Positions 17,211-25,108 of a stretch of DNA of 46,335 nt are shown here, one piece after another (position 1 is the first letter of the stretch; every line of letters begins with the position of its first letter). The notes beneath the pieces were generated by a model. The model did not search any database. It was not told the origin of the DNA and saw nothing but the letters and a program-made list of their open reading frames with translations. Origin of the DNA: Euryarchaeota archaeon RBG_19FT_COMBO_56_21 (GTDB lineage Archaea; Thermoplasmatota; Thermoplasmata; UBA10834). A program made the position numbers and the translations under genes. Where the stretch lies: the NCBI GenBank assembly GCA_001800815.1, contig MGWC01000041.1, positions 1 through 46,335 of the forward strand. The letters run 5' to 3'.

Positions 17211-17996
17211 ATGACGGCGGAAGGGAACAGAACGGAAGAACTGATAAACGCGATTGGCACAAGCCTTGGAGAGCCATCCGTAGCAGTCGTTGGCTGCGGA
17301 GGAGCTGGTTCCAACATCGTGCATGGGATCTACTGGAAATCGAACAGAGTGGAGACCGTGGCGATAAACACGGACGAGGAGCACCTGAGGGCCATCGATG
17401 CCCACAAGAAAGTGCTCATCGGGAAGGATGTATCCTTCGGGCGAGACGCGGGAGGCTTCCCCGAGATCGGTGAACACTGTGCCGAGAAGGCGAGGGAAGT
17501 GATCCGCGAGGCGCTCAAGGGATACGACATCGTGTTCGTCGTCGCAGGCATGGGCGGTGGAACCGGCACGGGCGTTGCGCCTGTCGTCGCCAGCGTATCT
17601 AGGGAGATCAACGCAGTCACATTTGCAGTGCCTATCACGCCCTTCGACCACGAGGGCGAGCGGAGGAAGAAGCTCGCCGCTGATGGAGTTGCCAGGCTGA
17701 AGGAACTGGCGAACTTCACGGTCGTGCTCGACAACAACAAGGTCATCGAGCTGGCCGCTGACATGCCTATGAGCGAAGCGTTGAAGATAGTAGACAGAAG
17801 CGTGTTGCGCATCGTGGAGTCCGTGTGCGCTCAGACGAGCTCGTATGTCACGAACATGGTGCAGGACATCATGGGGTACTCTGATTCGGTGGACGAACCG
17901 GCCCCCACACCGCCTGTCGACTTACAAGAAGAGCACCTGATCCATGCTGACATGGACTCGATGTTCGACAACTTCGGCCCAAGCATGTTCGGATGA
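17211..17996 (+). CDS. FtsZ-like GTPase lacking the C-terminal domain
   Basis: From ATG 17211 (261 residues) the protein has the FtsZ nucleotide-binding half. It shows VAVVGCGGAGSNIV, AINTDEEHLRAID, the G-box in VAGMGGGTGTGVAP, and the switch region PITPFDHEGERRKK and VVLDNNKVIELA. Sequence similarity stops after helix H7. The T7 loop with its catalytic acidic residues (NxDxxD/E in FtsZ) is not seen, and the whole C-terminal domain is missing. A Pro-rich linker and an acidic tail (DMDSMFDNFGPSMFG) follow, so the end looks natural. GGAGG at 17198-17202, 8 bases ahead, favours ATG 17211 over GTG 17193 or ATG 17196. It could bind GTP and a partner without classic filament GTPase activity (inference). 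Confidence 0.85.
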   Translation: MTAEGNRTEELINAIGTSLGEPSVAVVGCGGAGSNIVHGIYWKSNRVETVAINTDEEHLRAIDAHKKVLIGKDVSFGRDAGGFPEIGEHCAEKAREVIREALKGYDIVFVVAGMGGGTGTGVAPVVASVSREINAVTFAVPITPFDHEGERRKKLAADGVARLKELANFTVVLDNNKVIELAADMPMSEALKIVDRSVLRIVESVCAQTSSYVTNMVQDIMGYSDSVDEPAPTPPVDLQEEHLIHADMDSMFDNFGPSMFG

Positions 17997-18152
17997 GCAA
18001 CCCCAAGGCGAACCGCACAGGCACTCGCAGAATGGGCCTCCAACATGCGCGCGCGTGTGCGACGCAAAACCTCTTCCATGTTCTCTCATCGACGATCTGC
18101 CTGGCCAAGCGCAATCGCAAATGGTTTCTAGCCGCAACTGGTTTCGAGTGGT

Positions 18153-19253
18153 GTGAAGGTCGGTTTCGTCGTCAATCCGATTGCCGGGATGGGAGGGGCG
18201 GTCGGCCTCAAAGGAACGGACGGAGCGGACATCCTGCGCGAGGCTGTCGCCAGGAGTGCTCAGAAGGTGTCTCCTTACAGGGCAGAAGCTGCCCTCAGAA
18301 CAATCAAGAGCAGGGGGCTCGAGATGGAATTCGTGACCTGTGGCGGCGAAATGGGAATGGCCGAGCTCCAGTCGACTGGATTCGAGGGGCGGGTCGTTCA
18401 TGTTCCTGGCGACCCTTCATCACGGGTCGACACGCTCAATGCAGCCAAGGCATTCCTTGCTGAGAAAGTGGACCTGATACTCTTCGCTGGAGGGGACGGG
18501 ACCGCGAGAGACCTCCTAGAGATCGTTGATCGTGCGATCCCAATGGTCGGAATACCTGGTGGCGTGAAGATGCACTCCGCAGTGTTCGCGCTAACGCCAG
18601 AAGCCGCGGCGGAATCAATCGAGTCCTTTGTGCAGTCTGGCACTACGAGACAAGCCGAGGTCATGGACGTCGATGAGGAGAGTTTCAGGGAAGGAGTACT
18701 CAGAGCGAAGCTCTTCGGCTACGCAAGGGTGCCAGACAACACTACGTACATGCAGTCTAGCAAGATGACCTATCACTCCGGTTCCGTCGAAGATGAATCT
18801 GAGGAGCTGGGCCAGTATGTCGCGGAGTCTTTCGAGCAAGGTATCATGTACATCGTGGGCCCCGGAAGCACTACCGAGTCAATCGCGAGACACCTGGGAC
18901 TCCGCAAGACTCTCTTGGGAGTCGACGTGTATCTTGACGGTAAGGTGCTTGCGGAGGACGCATCAGAGAAGACCATTCTGGAGCTTCTTGAGCGGCGCGG
19001 CGATGCGAGGATCGTGGTCTCGCCGATTGGGTCTCAGGGTTTCATTCTCGGCAGAGGCAATCAACAGATTTCGCCCCGTGTCATCCGTAAGGTGGGTGCA
19101 TGCAACATCGTAGTAGTCTCAACGCCGACCAAGCTCAGAGACACTCCGATGCTCAGAGTCGACACGGGCGACCGCGCTCTCGACGACAGCCTCAAGGGTC
19201 GGAAGAAAGTGCTGACGGGCTACAAAAGGAAGAAGCTCGTGGCAGTCGAATAA
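18153..19253 (+). CDS. ATP-NAD kinase family protein (AcoX-like)
   Basis: This 366-residue protein starts at GTG 18153 with KVGFVVNPIAGMGGAVGLKGTDG. The diacylglycerol/NAD-kinase nucleotide motif LILFAGGDGTARDLLE is at about residues 108-123. VGIPGGVKMHSAVFALTPE and GPGSTTESIARHLG follow. This is the longer ATP-NAD kinase family found in archaea and next to acetoin genes in bacteria, and its substrate is not firmly known. It follows the FtsZ-like gene after 156 bases without an obvious gene and converges with porB across 2 bases. Confidence 0.9.
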   Translation: MKVGFVVNPIAGMGGAVGLKGTDGADILREAVARSAQKVSPYRAEAALRTIKSRGLEMEFVTCGGEMGMAELQSTGFEGRVVHVPGDPSSRVDTLNAAKAFLAEKVDLILFAGGDGTARDLLEIVDRAIPMVGIPGGVKMHSAVFALTPEAAAESIESFVQSGTTRQAEVMDVDEESFREGVLRAKLFGYARVPDNTTYMQSSKMTYHSGSVEDESEELGQYVAESFEQGIMYIVGPGSTTESIARHLGLRKTLLGVDVYLDGKVLAEDASEKTILELLERRGDARIVVSPIGSQGFILGRGNQQISPRVIRKVGACNIVVVSTPTKLRDTPMLRVDTGDRALDDSLKGRKKVLTGYKRKKLVAVE

Positions 19254-19255
19254 GG

Positions 19256-20146
19256 TCAGGTGCCAGAAGCCTCTTTCGCCAGCAGCATCTGCCAGTTCTC
19301 GTCGATTGCCTTCTGAATCGCGGCGATCTCCACATCCGTCAGATGCGAGAACCGTCCCTGGAACCTCAGGTACTCGGACACCGGCGCGCCCTTACCCTTC
19401 CGCGTGATCCTCACCTTGCCGCTCTCTATCTCGTACAGCGGGAAGGCGTGCGTGTCGACCGCCAGCCTGGCCACCTCGACAACATGCATCGGGTTCATCC
19501 GCCAGCCGGGGGGACAGGGAGACATGGCGTGTATGAATCTGAATCCTTTGACCTCCTTCGCCTTGGCCACCTTCTTGATGAAGTCCTCAGGGTGCGCCAC
19601 GGACACGGTCGCGGCATATGGAATCCTGTGAGCCTGCATGATCGCCATGATGTCCTTCTTGGCCTCGTGCTTGAACCCGTGCGTGGAGCCTACTGGCGTC
19701 GTCGTGGTCCAGGCGCCCCAGGGCGTCGAACCGCTCCTCTGAATCCCGGTGTTCATGTACGCCTCGTTATCATACATCACGTATATTCCGTCCGTTCGCC
19801 TCTCAGCGGCGCCGGACATGGCTTGAAGGCCGATATCGACGGTGCCGCCGTCACCCGCGAACCCGACGACGGTGACGTCCTTGATGCCTTTGACATCAAG
19901 AGCCGCCCTCAGGCCGGACATCGCAGCGCCCGTGGCCTCGAACGCGGTGTATAGCAGGGGGACCTTGAGGCAGGTGCTTGGCCAGTAGCCAGGCATGACC
20001 GCCCAACAGCATGCCGGGATGGATAGTATGGTCCTCTCGCCCAGGCCCTTCAGTAGGTACCTCATGACCAGGTTAGCGCCACAGCCAGGACAGCCGGTGC
20101 TTCCAGGGAAGGTGAATTCCGTCTCGGGTATGGTCGGCTTGCCCAT
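19256..20146 (-). CDS. porB: Pyruvate:ferredoxin oxidoreductase beta subunit
   Basis: The protein has 296 residues from ATG 20146. GCPGCGANLVMRYL holds iron-sulfur ligand cysteines. GDGGTVDIGLQAM and DNEAYMNTGIQRSGSTPWGA form the thiamine-diphosphate and Mg site. It carries out the TPP-dependent step that splits pyruvate to acetyl-CoA, CO2 and reduced ferredoxin. The stop of porA (TGA) overlaps the porB ATG by one base, and GGAGGTG lies shortly upstream, so translation is coupled. An upstream extension of the frame (to 20185) lies inside porA and is rejected. Confidence 0.93.
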   Translation of the reverse strand: MGKPTIPETEFTFPGSTGCPGCGANLVMRYLLKGLGERTILSIPACCWAVMPGYWPSTCLKVPLLYTAFEATGAAMSGLRAALDVKGIKDVTVVGFAGDGGTVDIGLQAMSGAAERRTDGIYVMYDNEAYMNTGIQRSGSTPWGAWTTTTPVGSTHGFKHEAKKDIMAIMQAHRIPYAATVSVAHPEDFIKKVAKAKEVKGFRFIHAMSPCPPGWRMNPMHVVEVARLAVDTHAFPLYEIESGKVRITRKGKGAPVSEYLRFQGRFSHLTDVEIAAIQKAIDENWQMLLAKEASGT

Positions 20147-21333
20147 CACCGCCACCTCCTCGGCAGCCCGGCTACATCGACCCATTCGACCTCGTCCTCG
20201 GCTCCTCTCTTCGAGACCACCTGGATGTCCTCGAATATCTTCTCGAGTATGCGCGGGGTGATGTCCCTTCCTCCTAGACCAGCAATGTAGTTCTTCATGA
20301 CGGGTCTCTTCTGGACTGAATACGCTGAGGCCTTGGTCTCCGTGAACATTGCACCTGCGGCGCCGAAAGTGTAGCTCCTGTCCAGGACCGCAATACCTTC
20401 GACTTTGCCAGCCAGTGCCCTAACCTCGTCGTGCGGGAATGGCCGGAATGACCTGATTCTAGCGAGCCCTACTCTGTGTCCTTTCGCGCGCATGGAGTCC
20501 ACGACATCCTTGGCGGTCGCAGCTACGCTCCCTGCAGCGACAAGAACCACGTCCGCATCATCGCACTGGTAGCGCTCCAGCAGTCCTCCATGCTCCCTCC
20601 CGAAGATGTTCTTGAACTCCTGCTCTACCCTCAGGAACCTGTCCCTGGAGGCCTTCATGCCTAGCATCGCCTTGTACCTGAACTCCATGTACTGATCCGG
20701 CTTCACAAGGGACCCGAAGCCCATGGGTTTCCCAACCTCGATCTTCAGGTCAGGCGAGTAAGGCGGCAGGAATGAGTCTACGAGAGCCTGGTCCGGAATG
20801 TCCACTGGTTCCGAGGTGTGCGACAAGATGAATGCATCCATGACTACCATGGCAGGCAGCATCACCCCGCTGCTCTCGCAGACCTTGTACGCCATGATTA
20901 TCGTGTCGAGGACCTCCTGGTTGCTCTGGCAATAGAACTGGAGCCAGCCAGTATCCCTCTGCGCGATGGAGTCCATGTGGTCCACCCAAACGCTCCATGG
21001 CGGGGCCATGGCCCGACTCACATTGGTCATCACGATCGGCAGCCTTGCTCCTGAGGCCCAGGTCAGCACCTCGTGCATCAGCGCAAGCCCGTGCGAGCTC
21101 GTCGCAGTGTACGTCCTCGCGCCAGCAGTCTGGGCCGCGATGCACGCTGCCATGGCGCTGTGCTCGCTCTCGACTGGTATGAACTGCGCCTTGAGCTCGC
21201 CTGTGGCAACGAAGTCCGCCAGCTTCTCCACGATGGATGTCTGAGGAGTTATCGGATATGCGGCGATGACCTCCGCCCTCGCCAGCTTGGCCCCGTATGC
21301 GGAAGCATAGTTGCCCGTCATGACCTCTCTCAC
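20146..21333 (-). CDS. porA: Pyruvate:ferredoxin oxidoreductase alpha subunit
   Basis: The protein has 395 residues from GTG 21333. TGNYASAYGAKLARAEVIAAYPITPQTSIVEKL is the alpha-subunit opening (domain I). It continues with VESEHSAMAACIAAQTAGARTYTATSSHGL and, in the C-terminal half, FGAAGAMFTE and NYIAGLGGRDI. The GTG overlaps the porD stop in a GTGA junction, typical of coupling, and was chosen over ATG 21321. The frame's further upstream part to 21387 lies inside porD. The sequence resembles PorA more than the 2-oxoglutarate or indolepyruvate enzymes, but substrate range cannot be proven here. Confidence 0.92.
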   Translation of the reverse strand: MREVMTGNYASAYGAKLARAEVIAAYPITPQTSIVEKLADFVATGELKAQFIPVESEHSAMAACIAAQTAGARTYTATSSHGLALMHEVLTWASGARLPIVMTNVSRAMAPPWSVWVDHMDSIAQRDTGWLQFYCQSNQEVLDTIIMAYKVCESSGVMLPAMVVMDAFILSHTSEPVDIPDQALVDSFLPPYSPDLKIEVGKPMGFGSLVKPDQYMEFRYKAMLGMKASRDRFLRVEQEFKNIFGREHGGLLERYQCDDADVVLVAAGSVAATAKDVVDSMRAKGHRVGLARIRSFRPFPHDEVRALAGKVEGIAVLDRSYTFGAAGAMFTETKASAYSVQKRPVMKNYIAGLGGRDITPRILEKIFEDIQVVSKRGAEDEVEWVDVAGLPRRWR

Positions 21334-21602
21334 AGGTCCCCCTCCTTCATCATGATGATGCATTTCGCGGGGCATTCGAAGGAGCACACGCCACAGCCCT
21401 TGCAGTACTGCAAATCAATCACGGGCTCGCCATCGACCAGCTTGATCACCGCGTCCGGGCAGAACTTCCAGCAGATCGTGCACTTCTTGCATTTCGACTT
21501 GTCGACGACCGGCCTCATGACTCGCCAGTAGCCCGTCAGGTTGATGGTGCTGGGCGTGTCCGAGATCGGCGTCAGGGGGATTTCCTCGTAGCTCTTCGTC
21601 AT
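21330..21602 (-). CDS. porD: Pyruvate:ferredoxin oxidoreductase delta subunit (2x[4Fe-4S] ferredoxin)
   Basis: This 90-residue protein has two ferredoxin motifs: CKKCTICWKFCPDAVI (about 38-53) and CKGCGVCSFECPAKCI (about 68-83). Both are CxxCxxCxxxCP, giving two [4Fe-4S] clusters. The N-terminus has the usual PorD Trp-Arg lead (GYWRVMRPVVD). It overlaps the gamma and alpha genes by 4 bases each, which indicates one transcript and matched stoichiometry. Confidence 0.95.
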   Translation of the reverse strand: MTKSYEEIPLTPISDTPSTINLTGYWRVMRPVVDKSKCKKCTICWKFCPDAVIKLVDGEPVIDLQYCKGCGVCSFECPAKCIIMMKEGDL

Positions 21603-22165
21603 AGGGTCGCCTCTATGGTGCGCTCGTAGGCTTCCTTGGCGGCCGCGACATTCTCCTCTTCCTTAACGGGTGCGACCTCACGTATGCTCTCCAGGATTGG
21701 CTCGAGCGCCACCATCTCACACATCTTCGCGAAGCCCCCCATGATGGCCGTATTGACGATCGGTGCCGTCTGAGAACCGATGCCGTGTGCCGCGGCGATG
21801 GAGGTCGCATCGATGAGATAGTACTTGAATCTCTGAGGAAGCTCTGGCAGTCTCTTACCAGCAGGGTAGTTGATGAGCACCTTTCCGCCCGGCTTCAGGC
21901 CTTCGAGGATATCGACCCCCCGCAGGAGGGAGTTGTCCAGGACGACAACATAGTCCGGCTCGTAGATGCTCGATTTGATCCTGATGGGACGCTCGTCGAA
22001 CCGTGCGAATGCGGTCACCGGAGCGCCGCGTCGTTCGACTCCGAAGAATGGAAAAGAGGAGACCTCGAACCCCATCTTGAAGGCAGCCTTCGCCAGGACT
22101 TCAGAAGCGACGACCACACCCTGGCCACCTCTTCCGTGGAACCTGACCTCAATCACAGGTTGCAC
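21599..22165 (-). CDS. porG: Pyruvate:ferredoxin oxidoreductase gamma subunit
   Basis: This 188-residue protein starts at GTG 22165 (QPVIEVRFHGRGGQGVVVASEVLA), the gamma-subunit hallmark. FFGVERRGAPVTAFARFD and VLINYPAGKRLP follow. It is the first gene of porGDAB. A TATA-like AGTACTTAAT (minus strand, 22191-22200) lies about 30 bases upstream, so the leader would be nearly absent. The subunit order is gamma-delta-alpha-beta, as in other archaea with four-subunit enzymes. Confidence 0.95.
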   Translation of the reverse strand: MQPVIEVRFHGRGGQGVVVASEVLAKAAFKMGFEVSSFPFFGVERRGAPVTAFARFDERPIRIKSSIYEPDYVVVLDNSLLRGVDILEGLKPGGKVLINYPAGKRLPELPQRFKYYLIDATSIAAAHGIGSQTAPIVNTAIMGGFAKMCEMVALEPILESIREVAPVKEEENVAAAKEAYERTIEATL

Positions 22166-22306
22166 CTTGGAGGTTTAGGAAGTGTTCGGTATTAAGTACT
22201 GACTCTGCTACTAGCCTCCAGCATCGCTCCAGTATGAGCTAAGAAGAATGTGGCTCCCTGTCCCGTTGGGATGCCATTAGATATCGGGTCGTAGATTTCA
22301 CAGCCC

Positions 22307-22747
22307 GTGAACAGAATATTCCCGAGCCTCCACGCGAGAGCCTTCTGCCACGCCACGGAGGAACTGGACAAGGTCAAGATGGCCGTCCTCAACGCAGTGG
22401 GGGAGGGCGGTTTCAGCGTCACCAAAGGTGAGGGGCACCACGGGAACTCCATTGAAATCCTGGAGGCAGCGGTGTACAGGGAGGGTGATATCATCAGGTT
22501 CTTCGAGAGGTTCGACAAGGAGGACATAGAGGCCCTCCGAGGGACACTGAACGCCCGCGTGGACGAGGGCTGCAACCTCTTCGTCAAAGTCGACAAGCAG
22601 TCCGCATTCAAAGGGATCATCAAACTCGGAACGGGAGACGATGTCATCTCGGTGCGGGTCAAGATCCGGGCGTTCCCGGCGAAGGCCGAGCTGGCTAAGG
22701 GGATCATGGACGAGTTCCTCGGGCATACGCTCTGCAAGAAGGATTGA
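22307..22747 (+). CDS. COG1325-type RNA-binding protein, putative exosome-linked
   Basis: This 146-residue protein starts with GTG at 22307 (NRIFPSLHARAFCHATEELDKV). It has alternating strands and helices, with GHHGNSIEILEAAV, FFERF and KVRIRAFPAKAELAKG. The pattern matches the archaeal RNA-binding family often labelled predicted exosome subunit (COG1325, related to the L5/S9-like fold). No enzyme site is visible. It stands 63 bases upstream of tRNA-Leu on the same strand but is separated by that gene's own promoter. Confidence 0.75.
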   Translation: MNRIFPSLHARAFCHATEELDKVKMAVLNAVGEGGFSVTKGEGHHGNSIEILEAAVYREGDIIRFFERFDKEDIEALRGTLNARVDEGCNLFVKVDKQSAFKGIIKLGTGDDVISVRVKIRAFPAKAELAKGIMDEFLGHTLCKKD

Positions 22748-22772
22748 GGCGAGCGGTGCCCGATGTCGATTC

Positions 22773-22782
22773 TTTATTATAA
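22773..22782 (+). promoter_or_regulatory. TATA box of tRNA-Leu
   Basis: TTTATTATAA lies 29-38 bases upstream of the first tRNA base at 22811, the usual archaeal spacing, so the tRNA is transcribed on its own. Confidence 0.55.
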
Positions 22783-22810
22783 TGATGAGATATCTGCCAG
22801 CCAAGCACTC

Positions 22811-22895
22811 GCAGGGGTAGCCAAGACCGGTCAACGGCGCAAGGCTTAGGACCTTGTCCAGCAGTGGTTCCGCGGTTCGAATCCGCGCCCCTGCA
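22811..22895 (+). tRNA. tRNA-Leu (UAG anticodon)
   Basis: The acceptor stem pairs GCAGGGG (22811-22817) with CCCCTGC (22888-22894), followed by A73. The anticodon arm is CAAGG / CCTTG around the loop CTTAGGA, which places anticodon TAG. A long variable arm (class II) and T arm CGCGGTTCGAATCCGCG are present. It has no intron. A class II tRNA with UAG decodes CUA-type Leu codons and matches the discriminator A of tRNA-Leu. Confidence 0.95.
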
Positions 22896-23114
22896 CTAAT
22901 CTTTCTCGGATATCGGGGAAAATATGTCGCACCCGGATTCGAACTCGATCTGTGAGAGCCACTTCCTATACTTTCCGTTAGGATAACATCCCTTGTGGCC
23001 ACCTTTGGCGACATGCCACTTGCACCTTCTGCATGTCCGCCCGGAGCTCTTTCTTATCGATGCCAGCACGACCAGCTCTTCGGCTGTGTATTCTGAAGTG
23101 TCCTGCGCGCTCAC
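22896..23114 (-). CDS. Small Cys-rich protein of unknown function
   Basis: From GTG 23114 (72 residues) the protein reads VSAQDTSEYTAEEL and VVLASIRKSSGR. A Cys cluster follows: TCRRCKWHVAKGGHKGCYPN, then GKYRKWLSQIEFESGCDIF. CxxC, Cys, His and a final Cys could bind one zinc. Codon use looks like the neighbours and the stop directly abuts the tRNA-Leu 3' end, so the gene is probably real. Family is not recognised. It is divergent from the zinc-ribbon membrane protein at 23163, which shares the same short intergenic space. Confidence 0.5.
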   Translation of the reverse strand: MSAQDTSEYTAEELVVLASIRKSSGRTCRRCKWHVAKGGHKGCYPNGKYRKWLSQIEFESGCDIFSPISEKD

Positions 23115-23162
23115 GACACATAATTGCTCTTGATGGTTATCTGTTTTGCACAGGTCGTTCGC

Positions 23163-23540
23163 ATGGGGATATATACGCCTCCGCCATTCGGAACATCCGT
23201 GAAGTATCTCTACTGTCCGAAGTGCAAAGAGGTCAGGGCGAAAACTTGGTACCAGCAAAGGGACAGATGCTTGGCCTGCATCGGTCCGGCGACCGTGATC
23301 AAGGTCCCGAACAGCGCGCTGACATATGTCAACTACTTCCTTTATGTCTTCGTCCCTGGGCTCGTCGCTGTCTACTTGTGGAAGGAAGATCGCAGCTACG
23401 TGTGGCTCGCGGTCGGTTTTCTCGTCATCATGATGATCACATCCTATATCGACCTCCTCAGAGGAGAGAGGTACGCCAGGAAGAAGGTGAAGATAGCCAG
23501 CTCAGACCTGAACGAGTTCAGAAGGCGCGGATGGACATAA
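23163..23540 (+). CDS. Zinc-ribbon membrane protein
   Basis: This 125-residue protein starts at ATG 23163 (MGIYTPPPFGTSVKYLYC). A Cys4 ribbon (CPKCKEVRAKTW and DRCLACIG) is followed by two hydrophobic segments (YFLYVFVPGLVAVYLW and VWLAVGFLVIMMITSYI) and a basic C-terminus. Family unknown. The protein would be anchored with a cytosolic zinc ribbon. The end overlaps the convergent pseudopilin-like gene (3' end at 23502) by 39 bases. A weak TATA-like CATAATTG lies near 23118. Confidence 0.65.
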   Translation: MGIYTPPPFGTSVKYLYCPKCKEVRAKTWYQQRDRCLACIGPATVIKVPNSALTYVNYFLYVFVPGLVAVYLWKEDRSYVWLAVGFLVIMMITSYIDLLRGERYARKKVKIASSDLNEFRRRGWT

Positions 23541-24053
23541 TACAAGGACTACCAAGATCTCCGAACCTCCTTCCAGAGTCAGCGTTACGTGGCTGGCGAA
23601 CCTTTCGTCTACGTGATCTGGCAGGTGAGGAAGCGCGAGCAATGGTTCTGAGTAGCTCTTGTACACGAACAGAAGGTGTGGCTCCATGAACGGCGGGGCG
23701 CACGCATCCAGCATCTCCAATACGATGGTGTTGAGGTCAGCGAATCCGTCTGTTTCGCCGCCTCTGAAGAGGCAGTCGCCCTCCACAGCGAGGCAGTCTC
23801 TCACCAACGCCTGCCTGGACACCTGTATAGACTGATCGTAGACGATCGTCAGGTTCGATCCGATTGAAGAGGAGAGGACAGAGTCGAGAAGATGAGCGAC
23901 TTCAAGCGAGTCGGCGCTCTCCTGATGGGTGGTGGCTGGCTCCCCTGAGTATGAGAGTAAGACCGAGGATACAAGAATCGCCCCTGCGAAGAACACCACA
24001 GCATCCATTACGGCGAGCTGGCCGAGGTCCTTTCTGTCAATCCTTCCAGACAA
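23502..24053 (-). CDS. Pseudopilin-like membrane protein of the secretion cluster
   Basis: This 183-residue protein starts at TTG 24053, overlapping the upstream gene by 17 bases. The N-terminal RKDLGQLAVMDAVVFFAGAIL looks like a class III (prepilin-type) signal with a likely cut before QLAV, followed by one hydrophobic helix. The remainder is an extracytoplasmic domain with paired Cys (RDCLAVEGDCLF, MLDACAP). Proteins of this shape accompany archaeal secretion ATPase/TadC genes. An ATG at 24008 would remove the signal, so the TTG is favoured. Exact family unknown. Confidence 0.6.
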   Translation of the reverse strand: MSGRIDRKDLGQLAVMDAVVFFAGAILVSSVLLSYSGEPATTHQESADSLEVAHLLDSVLSSSIGSNLTIVYDQSIQVSRQALVRDCLAVEGDCLFRGGETDGFADLNTIVLEMLDACAPPFMEPHLLFVYKSYSEPLLALPHLPDHVDERFASHVTLTLEGGSEILVVLVLCPSAPSELVQV

Positions 24054-24495
24054 TCAGCCTCACCTCCAGGACAACAACCAACCCCGTGAAGTCCTGCGCG
24101 TTGAGTAGACTGGATGCGAACGCAGTGTTCGAGACCTCCCCTGAATGATTATCATTGAACCCCACACACCATCCATCTGTTCGGCCAGGAGACGAGATGT
24201 TAACCGAGAAATGTGTCGAATCTAGCAGATCTCGAACGAAATGAGACAGATCTGACTGGTCGATCGACTCCAGCATCGGCGTTTCGTAGCCGGGCGCAAG
24301 TGATTCGATCTTCTGAACAATTCTCTCAACCGCGCGTTCCGCCAACTCCTGCAACCGTTCATCTTCCCTCTCGGAGGCTAGTCGCGATGTGGTCCATAGG
24401 CCGGAAGAGACCAGCAGCATGACTCCGCAGAGAACGAACGCGAGGACTGGCAGATCTTCGAAGAAACCGGCAACCCCTGAATCGTTCGAACGCAT
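24037..24495 (-). CDS. Pilin-like single-helix membrane protein
   Basis: From ATG 24495 (152 residues) it begins MRSNDSGVAGFFEDLPVLA and continues into one hydrophobic helix (FVLCGVMLLVSSGLW). A charged coiled stretch (ASEREDERLQELAERAVERIVQKIE) follows, then an extracytoplasmic domain (TDGWCVGFNDNHSG). The GVAGFFEDLP lead before a single helix is typical of archaeal pilus-cluster proteins. A GTG at 24516 would add 7 residues. AGGA just before ATG 24495 favours the ATG. It is the first gene of the minus-strand pair, divergent from the Cys-rich gene at 24593. Confidence 0.6.
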   Translation of the reverse strand: MRSNDSGVAGFFEDLPVLAFVLCGVMLLVSSGLWTTSRLASEREDERLQELAERAVERIVQKIESLAPGYETPMLESIDQSDLSHFVRDLLDSTHFSVNISSPGRTDGWCVGFNDNHSGEVSNTAFASSLLNAQDFTGLVVVLEVRLIVWKD

Positions 24496-24592
24496 TGTTC
24501 CTGCATGCTTCAGCACTCGAAGTTAGCCAACTGCTACATGTAGCGTACGACCAGGAGAATGATACAAGTGCACTGGGGCGGGATGACGATTC

Positions 24593-25108
24593 ATGAGACA
24601 CCAGCAAGGACCGACCAAGAGGATGGCCCCCTCTGCAAGCCCCGAGACATGCTGTTCACACGAGTACCTGGAAGACGACGATCTGGTTCTGAGCATAGAC
24701 TGCAACGCCTGCGCCGGAGCGCACGACCTCAGTAACCAGAGGTGCTACGCTGGAGTCCTCAACATCCTAGCCTCAGGAGCGCAACCCGATTCGATAGTTC
24801 TCAGGAGGTACATCGACAAGAGGTACAGAGAGGATGCGGTGAAGACCGCAGTGCTAGCGGCCTCCGAGCTGGCTTCTCTCCGAAGAGGGATCGCGGCATT
24901 GGATCCTCCGTCGGACAGAAGGTGTCGGACATGCCCTGCCAGTGCTCATCGAGTGCTCCTGCAGGCGAGGCTGAGGCTCGTGGAGAGGCCTATGAGCCCA
25001 CCAGTTAGTCGTGCGGCTATGGCGGACCTGATTCTACAAGGGATTACAGCAGACGCATGCGAGAAGGCTCCCGCGTGCGTTTCAAAGATTCTACAGAGCG
25101 GCGCGTGA
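24593..25108 (+). CDS. Stand-alone Cys-rich N-terminal module of a secretion ATPase
   Basis: This 171-residue protein has Cys motifs CCSHEYLEDDDLVLSIDCNACAG, NQRCYAGVLN, CRTCPAS and a final ACEKAPACVSKILQ. From memory, the same pattern of a strand with DCxxC, an R-C-GVL helix and later CxxC pairs forms the N-terminus of many archaeal type II/IV secretion ATPases. Here it is a separate gene: its TGA (25106-25108) overlaps the ATPase GTG (25105) as GTGA. It may bind zinc or an iron-sulfur cluster and act with the ATPase in trans. The start at ATG 24593 is plausible but not proven. Confidence 0.7.
   Translation: MRHQQGPTKRMAPSASPETCCSHEYLEDDDLVLSIDCNACAGAHDLSNQRCYAGVLNILASGAQPDSIVLRRYIDKRYREDAVKTAVLAASELASLRRGIAALDPPSDRRCRTCPASAHRVLLQARLRLVERPMSPPVSRAAMADLILQGITADACEKAPACVSKILQSGA

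Noticed and set aside
22782..22788. C-box-like ATGATGA upstream of tRNA-Leu
   Set aside because: No D box (CTGA) follows before the tRNA; the stretch is better explained by the tRNA TATA region.
25057..25108. Apparent frameshift between the Cys-rich module and the ATPase
   Set aside because: The GTGA overlap at 25105-25108 explains the frame change as translational coupling. A sequencing indel is still possible, so the split is also listed as a finding.
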